From Globodera rostochiensis (taxonomy: Eukaryota; Nematoda; Chromadorea; Rhabditida; Heteroderidae), in assembly GCA_018350325.1 (NCBI GenBank), contig JAEVLN010000012.1, positions 310,001 to 374,000 on the forward strand: a stretch of DNA of 64,000 nucleotides, given 5' to 3'. The first letter of the stretch is position 1. Each line of letters begins with the position of its first letter. Made by a program: the position numbers and the translations under genes. Of the stretch, positions 52,901-64,000 are shown piece by piece. The notes below the pieces were generated by a model. That model was not told where the DNA came from and ran no database searches. It saw only the letters and a program-made list of their open reading frames with translations.

Positions 52901-54510
52901 AAATGTGAGTCTGGTAAAGATACATATCGGTTGTCCTTTCTTAAATGTAAGCATAACAAAGTTTAGCATTTCAGATGGTGGGTCTTTCCTTCACTCCATT
53001 CCCCTGGACACATCAGCTTTATTGTTATCCATATTCCTTTTTAAACCTGTTTTAGATTGTTGCACTTTTTTTTCTATTAAATATTTCCTAATTCACTTTA
53101 CGCCCCAAATTTTAATCATTAGAACAGAAGAAGCAAAGCAGTGGAGTTTCCGCACACCCTTCACAAGAATTTCTCAACAAAGTCCGCCACCATTCTCAAT
53201 TGGCGGGAGAGGGGCCAACGACGCAACATTTGTTCGGGATCGATAATTATTGACATTCGCACGCGATGCTGTGCGGTGGAGTTAAGCAGCAGCAAGCAGC
53301 ATTTGCTCATTCATTCCATTCGATGGAGCGAATACACACACAGCCAAACGTCGTCGACCACCAAAGGGCGATGGGACGGACGGACGACTCTGCCTCATTG
53401 TCAAATGGAAGGAAACGACGACCTACTCGGGGGCAGAACCTCTCTTTCCTCTCCCCATAACTGCACAAGACAGCACAACCAATACATTATTTACGCTCCA
53501 GGGGAGGAGTGCGCTTCACAATGACAACGCGCCGCGGGGGAGACGGACGGCCGCTCGCCCACAGCGTCATCCAATTTCGCTCGCCACACATTCACATAAA
53601 CACACAGCCCATCCATTGGCGATGGATGGGACGGGGGGGGGTCGCCTCGCCCTTCGCCAGTTTTTCTTCCTTACACAGCCCACCGCTCAGTCTTCTTCTT
53701 GCCCAATTCCATTCCCTTTCGCCCGTCGACTGCGATGGACCCCTCCCCTCCCCATCCCTCTCCCTCCCACCGACCCTTTCGCTCGCTAAGCCAACCAGCC
53801 CAACACCAACAGCCCTCCCTTCCTCTCAACCCCTTCGCCTGTGCTGTGTGTGTGTGCTGCCTCGTATCTTTCCACCGAGCAACCCTTTCCCAACCCTCAA
53901 CCCATCCACCCCCAACAAACCAACCCTGAATTCCACGATTTTCACGTTTTTCTCACAATAGAAAGTGCCGTGATTTACCTCGAGTGTCTCCTTGCTTAAC
54001 ACCGCATTTTCCAGCTGTCCAGCACATGCATTTGAAGCCGAGAGATCGCCCTAAACCGAATAAACGTGAAATAACACCATCGGACAAGACTATTTTTCTA
54101 TTGTCCCACTAATTAATTTAATTTTGAATTTGCATCGTGGAGCACCCACAAATTAAAAATTTTAAAATGGCAAGACATCTATCGAGTGTGACCAAATAAT
54201 GATGTTATGGTGAATTATTCGAAACAAATTCGACCTATTTGCAAGTATCAGAAAGGAAAAAAATAAGTGTGTGAAATGTTTAGTCGTCTTTATTTCGTCA
54301 AAAAGCAAAAAATGAATATGAATGATAAATGCATCAATGGGAAACTGTGGTCCCACCCAAAATTCCCATGGAACATTGTCAGGATTGCCCTTTTTTGTAA
54401 AATCGTACGTTTTCAACAACCGTCTGCAGCTGCTGCCTGAGCTGCTCCACCTCCGCGGTGGCCATGCTCACTCCTTTTGAGGCAGTGGAAGGGTTAAAGC
54501 TCGTCGCCAT
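49948..54510 (-). CDS. mdt-26: Mediator complex subunit 26 (TFIIS N-terminal domain)
   Basis: Subunit of the RNA polymerase II Mediator. The N-terminal TFIIS-N/LW domain reads MATAEVEQLRQQLQTVVEN, then AGQLENAVLSKETLEATRIG, RFVNDIRKQTA, and SKRCRALIKQWQKV. This follows the MED26 pattern SLEKYPITKEALEETRLGKL...RSWQKL. A long disordered Ser/Gln-rich middle (51.6-50.86 kb) and a basic KRRHHKRKGGRASEERTEAT region (50.7-50.3 kb) follow. The last exon gives the conserved C-terminus KFNWFAEFP, LLLPYMDIGLPDWRVHNFPQ, and EPNEWHNKPS. Start ATG 54510 (MATSFNPSTASKG) is preferred because it lies next to the domain. The frame stays open upstream to an ATG at 54972, low in complexity, which could be an extended N-terminus. 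A large 1.5-kb intron (about 52431-53983) separates the first domain exons; no exon was seen inside it. Confidence 0.85.
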
Positions 54511-55277
54511 GTCTTTTTTGCAGCCACCACCACCTCCGAGACCGCCGGTCAAACCCGTCTGATTATGATTTAAATATGCGGCGGCGGCAGTGGTAACAGT
54601 GGCGGAGGAGGCTGCTACACAGGCGGCAACCATCCGGTTGCTGTCACTCCTGTCGTCCACTATTTCCACCCCTCCTGCTCCCTCCGGAAGTGTTACCGTT
54701 CCGGCGGCCACTTCCTTCACGTCACCTCCTCCACCAACAAACAAAAACTCTTCCACTACCCGCCTCTTGTTCACCACCACCTTTGCCGCTTTCTTTCTTC
54801 GTTGGCTGGGGTCGGTTGGGAACTGCTCGCTGTTACTACTGCGATTGCCACCACCGACGTCCGACGAAGAGAGCGTCGTCGTCTGAGCAATGCTCTCCAC
54901 TTTCCACTGCTTATATATCCAACGGTTGGGCAGAGGCAGCAGGGGCGGAGCCTTTCTCTTTTCTTCCACCACTGGTGCTGTGCTCGTCGTTGAAGATGAG
55001 AGAGTGCAGGGGCTAACGAGCGTTGGTGGAGACAGAGAAACTGAAAAAGGGAAGTGTGCATTTTGGAGAATTGGTGTGTGGGAGGGGGAAGGGGCAGACG
55101 AAAGAAGCCGCCCCAGGAAGAGAAAGAGACGAGACAGAAAAAAGGGAAGGAAAATGGATGAAACAATTGTTGACTTGAGGAGAAGAAATGAGTGGGCATT
55201 AAAATAAAGATGAACTAAATGATGTGACTTTTTGGAGAATGAAAACGTAAACTGTGGTGGAATTCAGAGAAATCAAA

Positions 55278-58163
55278 TCAATGAAGTAAAGTATTTAAAA
55301 CCCAAATTAAGCCAAATATAAACGACGTTCTGTCATGGACGACAGAATTTAGACAAGGAAAACAAAAAATCAAGCGGTAAAAATTTATCAATTCATCCGT
55401 AAATGTTTGTGTGCCAAAATAATGTTTGAACAGGTTCACCAGCTTAACCACTTCTGAATTTGTTCGGGCTTTGGCCAATTGGATGTCCGTCCTGGTATAC
55501 AATATTTAAACAGAGGAATGGATAATGTGTAACTGAACTGACCAATGATCACATAAGAAAATGGCTTGTTCACAAAGTATCGACGCCCGATGTCCTTTAT
55601 GGTATCTGGCGTTATCGACTAAATGAAAAAATAAGCCGATCGTTCAATATATCGGAGTTGAAAACCCAAAATCTCATTACACCCAGAACAGACACTATTA
55701 TGAACGGGACGTACTCACATTTATTTTCTCTTCCAATTCCTCCGTTGACATGCGACGGTCGTAACACAGCAATTGTCTTAAGACAACGTCAGAGTCCATT
55801 CAAAATTATGAGCCCAAAACCTCCCAATGTCCTCGCAAATAGGCGTGGAGCCATCCAGCATCAGCAAAGAGTTGGTGAGAAGCGACCGCTTCGCACGTTC
55901 CAACTCGTCCTCGTCCACTTCTTCGCAAAGCTGACGCCATTCCATACACACCGACTCGGCCAAATGGGCCAAAGCATCCGGTTCGGCACAGAAGTAAAGT
56001 CCGGTTAGGCCGGTGTCCTTGTAAGAAGTCTGAAAAAAAGTCCAAAACACTATGCACGAGTCAGTCGGCACCAAGGGCGTACCCAGTAATTTTCGGGGGG
56101 AGGAGGTTAATTTTTTTTTGAAATCTTTAGAAATGTGCTTTTTGGTTTCGCATTTTCTTGAACTTGTCGTAAAGATTTTGCGAATACGCCCTTGGTCGGC
56201 ACATACAGTGTATGACATGAAGGAGCCAACTCCAGAATTCAAACCCAAAGTCCGAGTCAAGCGCGAGCTATTACGAATGCCGACACTTTGCGTCCGATCA
56301 TATTGTCCAATCAACTGATATAAAATCGTAAATTACGAGATAAAAAACATGGACTGTGCAAAAATCACATTAAAATGCCAAATAATTTGGAGCATTTTCC
56401 AGCACATATCATCGTCGAAAGTAAACCATTTTTACAGTCATCACAACTCACTCACCGTGTTCACAACTTGCACGGGAATGTTGTCTTCACTGGTCCAACT
56501 TGTGCCCTCAACAGCCAACGAACCGAAGACCATTTCCATTTGTTTGTCCTCAATGAGTTGCTAAAGCATTTGGTTTCAAATATCATTAAGAACATTTATT
56601 TTGCGCACATGAGATTGTCGGAAAATGCCAGGCTCATAATCAAGCACATGGTCGCCTCCGTGCTCTATTTTGCCAAAATATTTTTTGGCCAGTTCAACCA
56701 AATCCGAATGGTCTACACCGCCAGCAGCGGCCAACAGCATTCGAGGCCCTTACGTAAAACAACCATATTATTTGAGCAATAAATAGGTAAATGAAATAAA
56801 AATCTCCTCCCTTCCGGCGAAATCTCATCTCGTACCGATAGAAGGAAACGCAAATTAATATGTTTTCGAGTTCGACCCCGAAACCGTCCCCGTCCTATCC
56901 CATTCGCTACCTTTGTAATATTTGCCGATATATTCAACCAGTTGTTCCCGCTTCATAGACCTAAACGCAAATGAATTAGTGAATTTGGTGAGGGTACTTT
57001 ACTGACCGAATGTTCTCATCTGTGCCAAGGATGGTTCGGGCCAGGGAACATCCGGCATAAGCACCAGCATGCAAATGGTCGAAGACCACCTCCTGCATGT
57101 TCTGCGCGACTTCTTCCGCCTCGCGGATGATCACTTGGCGTTCGCGCCAAATTTCATTCTCCCCATAAACACTGTTCAGCAAAATGTCGGAAAGCATTTC
57201 GACTGCTAAATTTTATAAACTTTCTTTCTTGTTAGTGTTGCTTAAAGAATTTTCAATTGGAAATCCATTCCGTCAACATAAAAGTCAATGAACCCGCTGG
57301 CTTAAATTCTAATGAAAAGCCGATTATCCCAGATGGAAACCCAACCTCCTTCCAGGTCTCGGGTAAAGCACTTTGCGTAGTAAACTGTCTGTTCCTAAAA
57401 AAGAATCGATTTGGGTTAAAGGTTCAGCAATTTTACTCGAGAAGTGTATGCATTCAGATGGGCACCCATATTCTCCACCTCAACCTCCAATTGTGACTGC
57501 TTACGTCGCCTTGTGCCCTTGGATAATAAACAAGTCATTAGAGACCGAATTTTTTGTTTGAGTGCATTTTTAGGTTTTATTGCTTTGCTTTTAAAACATT
57601 AAATGAATAATAATCGGCATAAATTACCACAGATCACAATTTAAGCGAAAAGTGTATTTAGGATTACCTCTCAAAACTATTCGAAAAAAGGCAAAAGTTA
57701 AATAACCCTAAAAAATAAATAACAGATAGGAATGAGTACCTTAAATGCCATATGTTCTAAGAAATGGGCGACTCCGTTGTTGCTCTCATCCTCATAACGG
57801 CTACCCGCGTCTATCCAAACTCCCACCTGAACGAAAAGAAAACTACGAACATAACCCATGGAACATATTTCATACGTCTGAAAGTCTGTTAGAAAATAGA
57901 AATCGCCCCAACAGACCAACTCATTCAAGCAAACTCAAACAGCTCCAACAAAAAAGACCCACCGTAGCGGTCGGCATGTCCAACCTCTCAGATGCAACTC
58001 GAAACCCGGAAGGCAACGCAGTCAATTGATAGTCCGGTAAAATCACCCGTTTGGCGATTGGTGCCGATGGCAACACAGCCGGACTCGCATAGGTACGTAA
58101 AGAAAGGAAACCCTTTTTGACGATCGATCCGGCAAGGAACGAAGACCGCAGAGCCATTACCAT
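55278..58163 (-). CDS. mppb-1: Mitochondrial processing peptidase beta subunit
   Basis: Zinc metallopeptidase subunit that removes presequences from imported mitochondrial proteins. The start [20 protein letters not shown] has a basic, amphipathic presequence. The N-domain has [20 protein letters not shown], then EHMAFK. HFLEH is the intact HxxEH zinc site, which argues for MPP-beta over the bc1 core-1 paralogue. Further on are [27 protein letters not shown], and [20 protein letters not shown], then [20 protein letters not shown], the downstream zinc Glu region. The C-domain has [66 protein letters not shown], and TPICEDIGR. One intron (56030-56206) contains a hAT MITE. The C-terminus extends past the usual end into a hydrophobic [20 protein letters not shown] tail, which may mean a missed splice. 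Confidence 0.93.
56072..56194. mobile_element. hAT-type MITE in an MPP-beta intron, 123 bp
   Basis: Termini CAAGGGCGTA and TACGCCCTTG are perfect inverted repeats, flanked by an exact 8-bp direct repeat GTCGGCAC (56064-56071 and 56195-56202). On the gene strand the duplication begins at intron position +5 (GTAT|GTGCCGAC). Removing the element and one copy of the duplication leaves a 46-nt intron. No coding capacity. Confidence 0.92.
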
Positions 58164-58375
58164 TATAAAAGCACGGTTGTTGGCTAGAAATCGTTCAAAA
58201 ACAGAGATGAAACGAGAGAAATACGCAAGCGACGCTAAACGCAACAATACACATTTTGAAACAAGTCTATAACATCTAAATGTTGCATCGGAGTTGGAAC
58301 AGTATTGCACGAAAGTTTGTATTTATATCGACACAAATACGTGCCGCTTACTCAAAACAAAAATGATAAAACAAA

Positions 58376-59605
58376 TCAATCAAAATTCTCTTGTCCATCT
58401 GTTTGCCCATTGCTCTGCCGTTTCGCGACATGTTCGCCAACGGCACGTTTCTTTTGTTGAGTGTCGCGTTGTTGCTCACGCTCTCTCTGCTGGTCGCTTG
58501 CTGTGGCGGTGTTAGACAAAAAAGCCAAAATTCCTTTTGTGCAACGGTTTGCATAATGTCCCTTTTCACCACACTTATAGCAGGTGATGTCCGCCTAATA
58601 AATGAAAAAAACTATTGAAACGTTATCACGACCTTGACACATTAATTACCATGTTTCTTCGAACTTCATGCGGATGATGATCACTTTGGTACTGCTTGAG
58701 TTTGCTGGCATCAACCTGCGGAAGCTGAGTTTGAGCTGGCAGATGTGGACAATGAGTAGCTTTATGTCCTGAACTCGACTTATTGATAATGAGTATTCAC
58801 TTTAGTAGTACTATACCTCTCTCGTGACAGTTGTGACAGGTGACCGCATAATTTGGACGGAAATTCAGCTTGGGGGCCGGTTCAGGAACGGGCAAATTGA
58901 ATGAAGGATGCGAGAATTTACAAAGAGGCCCATCCGAGCAAAATCCGAGCAGATAAAATTGGCACAGAACGCGCCGTCGATGTCGATTTTTGCAAAAGGG
59001 CCCTAGGGAAATAAAGCTAAATCTTTTCCAAACCATAAATTTTACCATGTCTGCAAAAGCCACGATCGTACCATGGGCAGTCTTTGATTTTGCTCTCCGG
59101 GTCAATGTGTCTAAAGGGGCACTCCCTGTTGCTGCACGCCACTGACAATGCAAAAATGAAAAATTGTTTATGCACAAAACCCAACAGTATTTGGAGAAGA
59201 AGAAACATTCGGGCATCCGACTCAAATCATATTCATGCAGAAATTCACACTGGTCTCCTTTCTTGCACAGTCCGCGCAACCAATGCTTGCACACCACCTG
59301 CTTGTCCTTAATGATGTGTCGGAGCGGGCACAATGCGCCAAGCATGCACGCCTTAACCTCGTTCTTGAGGCAAACACCACGTCCGCTCTTATCCATTCCC
59401 GGGAAAGGGAGCTGGAATTGAATTGTTGATATGTACAAATTCATTAAAAAGTAATTCGGACCTCTCTAACTCCTCGTTGCTCAATTAGCATTTCTTCAAC
59501 ATCCGTCAAATTTTTTGGCGCCTCTGCTAGCGCCATTTCCATAGTGAGCGGTTGTTGCAATTCAGAATCATTATCATTGGTATAAGGTCCCATTCCTATA
59601 AACAT
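58376..59605 (-). CDS. cpsf-4: CPSF30, cleavage and polyadenylation specificity factor 4
   Basis: RNA-binding subunit of the CPSF complex that recognises the AAUAAA signal in pre-mRNA 3' processing. It has five CCCH zinc fingers, seen as CLKNEVKACMLGALCPLRH, CKHWLRGLCKKGDQCEFLH, CFFFSKY...CSNRECPFRH, CPWYDRGFCRHGPFCKNRH and CQFYLLGFCSDGPLCKFSH, the exact family order. Two CCHC zinc knuckles follow, CHNCHERGHKATHCPH and CYKCGEKGHYANRCTK. After them is a charged RERERQQRDTQQKKR segment ending DGQENFD at 58376. The N-terminus has PFPGMDKSGRGV and the family's LPFPGMDKSG motif. The start could be 59605 (MFIGMG) or 59593 (MGPYTN); an upstream frame reaching MSVVG at 59707 lies next to a transposon and is less likely. 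Confidence 0.94.
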
Positions 59606-59722
59606 ATTATAATGCCGCGACCATAAAGAAGATTGCCTAGCCGCTACATATTTTTTTAAGCAGAGCTTTGGAAAAAAACAAATATTGTCAGCTCCGACTA
59701 CACTCAAAAAAAGGCTATGGAG

Positions 59723-60170
59723 TAGAGGCCGATAATTTAAAATTCCCAGACCTGGATTTTAGGGAGGCGACTGGACCTGGTTCCTGGGCCAAAGTCCAGA
59801 TTCAGGAAAAATCCAGGGTACCAGTGCCTGTACCCAGGCACCTAGACCTGGACTTTTTTCAAAAATTAGTTTTTAATTTAATAACAATATGACTTGTGTT
59901 GTGGTCTTTTTTTTGGAGAGGAGGAGGAGGAAGGGGGGGGGGGGGGTCGGTCGTGCCGAAGATAGGCACGGCCGAGAAAATTTTAGAAATTTTGTTGTTT
60001 TGTTAAAAGATTTGCAAGCAAAATTTGAAAATAAATTCGCAAATATTTAGAAATTTGGCGATCTGTCATTATTTCAAATTTGAGGGGTAATGTCTAGACA
60101 TGATTTCCTGAACCAACGCCCAGGAAAATCCAGGCCAAGAAAAAATCCAGGACCAGCCGGATGGCTTCTA
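59723..60170. mobile_element. hAT-type non-autonomous element, 448 bp
   Basis: Flanked by an exact 8-bp direct repeat CTATGGAG (59715-59722 and 60171-60178). Its termini TAGAGGCC and GGCTTCTA are inverted with one mismatch, and CCTGGATTTT occurs subterminally in inverted form on both sides. Many internal CCTGG/CCAGG boxes are visible. No transposase frame. It sits between CPSF30 and LAG-1, just upstream of CPSF30. Confidence 0.85.
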
Positions 60171-60364
60171 CTATGGAGTGATAAACATATTTATCGCCAT
60201 ACTCGTTAAATAAATAAGAAATCGCCGAACCCTAATTCCAACAAGTATTGCGTGCCTTACTTTTTTATATTTGTTTTTCGCTTTGCCTGCTAGCATTTTT
60301 ACATCTCAATTTATACGCTTTTATTTTCATTAGTTGTTGGCTTGACAGCCTTAGCTTCCAAAAA

Positions 60365-63036
<2,672 letters not shown>

Positions 63037-63325
63037 CGTGCTATTATATTACTTTCACTTAAATCGTTCTTGGATGATTCCGTCTTAAGCGTCAAATCCT
63101 TACTAAAAAAGTAGGGAATCAACGCCCTTTTTCATTGGTGCAGGTGTTGTTGTTTGAGTTTTGTTACTGTTGGAAATTTATTATGTTGTGAATAATAAAT
63201 CTCGTTTTGACGGTTTTCTTTCTGTTTTTGACTCATCCACTGTATGGTATTTCTGGTTAGTATTACTGAATTGCTAAAGTTCGTAATTATGTTCACATAT
63301 AAACTGTTCAGGTCTCTTTATTAAA

Positions 63326-64000
63326 ATGCTATGGGATGGACCCGACAATGATTGGGGTTGTGTGGGCCCAGATGAATTGTTTGTCAGCTCTGGACCGACT
63401 CCGTCGCTTCTGTCATTGGCGGCACGAGTCGAGTGCCGGGAGCGATTGCGTCGCGTTTGCAAATTGGGTATTGAAACGGGGCAAATCCCAGAAAGGGCGG
63501 CGGACGAAGAGCGACAGGACGAGGAGGAACAAAAGTTCAATGCGCAAGTGGAGCAGGGAGCACTCGTTCAGTACAGCGCGATGAACGAAAGCAAAAACAC
63601 AACAGGCTGTATTAAGACGACGCAAAGAGGAGTCAAAAATCTGAAACAAATTGCATTTGAAGTTTGTTCTTTTAGAAGTTTCATCCCTCGTGTAATATGT
63701 CACATTCCCCTGCCGTAGGTCGAAAAGTTTGTCGCAGCTAATTTGACTGATCGGAATGAGCGACAGACGGCCGAACAACGAATGGTCGTCGCTCTGGGCG
63801 CGAGGCCACCACGGCGTAAGGCGGTCAATTACCGGACACTGAAGGAACAGCGGACAGAGGCGAAGAGAAAGGAAACGGAGGAAGTTGAACAGCAGCAGCA
63901 ACAGAAGAACATTTGGAGGGCGGTACGCGACGGAAAGGTGCGGAAGAGGGCGGTTGACGGGGGGAGGGGGAGGAAGAATGGAAATGGAGTAATGAAGAAG
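63326..64000 (+). CDS. Unrecognised charged protein, 5' part only
   Basis: A gene running off the right edge. Exon 1 begins MLWDGPDNDWGCVGPDELFV and continues SLLSLAARVECRERLRRVCK, then QIPERAADEERQDEEEQKFN, to about 63662. Exon 2 starts near 63720 after a CCGTAG acceptor (VEKFVAANLTDRNERQTAEQ, then KAVNYRTLKEQRTEAKRKET and a Gln run). The composition is strongly Arg/Glu-rich with heptad-like stretches, consistent with coiled coil. I do not recognise the family, and the last bases (polybasic RGRKNG) may be intron or coding. Confidence 0.6.

Overview
The window is eukaryotic and comes from a nematode, most likely a plant-parasitic tylenchid such as a cyst nematode. That placement rests on nematode-type gene content with many short (about 40-50 nt) introns, moderate GC and an abundance of minisatellites. 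The species is an inference and was not tested. There is no bacterial or operon-like structure. Genes are intron-rich, so most long open frames in the low-complexity DNA are artefacts of the repeats. Exon boundaries below were read by eye from splice consensus and family similarity.

Layout. 1-3250 (-): 3' part of a gene for a cysteine-containing, probably secreted protein that I do not recognise. 4197-6537 (-): troponin I. 8558-13934 (-): F-spondin (Reeler, Spondin_N, five TSP1 repeats and a Kunitz domain). 14495-18283 (-): TMEM245-like membrane protein. 18.5-19.4 kb: a foldback element and a perfect hAT-type MITE. 19591-21265 (+): unrecognised Gln/Ser/Thr-rich protein. 21700-22910 (-): small membrane protein. 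23160-24171 (-): TMEM86/lysoplasmalogenase. 24768-26352 (-): innexin. 26964-33770 (-): vitellogenin with its promoter at 33.88-34.01 kb. 34410-37035 (+): proteasome lid subunit RPN5. 37215-41167 (+): exocyst subunit SEC8. 41924-43131 (+): HAD phosphatase of the pseudouridine-5'-phosphatase type. 43652-49309 (-): class I PI3-kinase catalytic subunit (AGE-1 type). 49948-54510 (-): Mediator subunit 26. 55278-58163 (-): mitochondrial processing peptidase beta. 58376-59605 (-): CPSF30. 60365-63036 (+): CSL/LAG-1 transcription factor. 63326 to the right edge (+): unrecognised charged protein.

Two kinds of structure stand out beyond the genes. First, the left 14 kb is a minisatellite island. Several arrays sit in introns, and in troponin I the array is built from the exon-intron junction itself. 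In F-spondin a 1-kb G-rich array splits a TSP1 domain, and a separate tandem duplication copies a splice acceptor with the start of its exon. Second, several hAT-type MITEs can be delimited with 8-bp target duplications. Two of them sit within four bases of a splice donor in otherwise tiny introns (F-spondin and MPP-beta).

The vitellogenin gene carries candidate nematode yolk-promoter motifs upstream. It encodes an unusual insert of 20 cysteines in about 66 residues after the vWD domain, which is the most protein-level novelty in the window.
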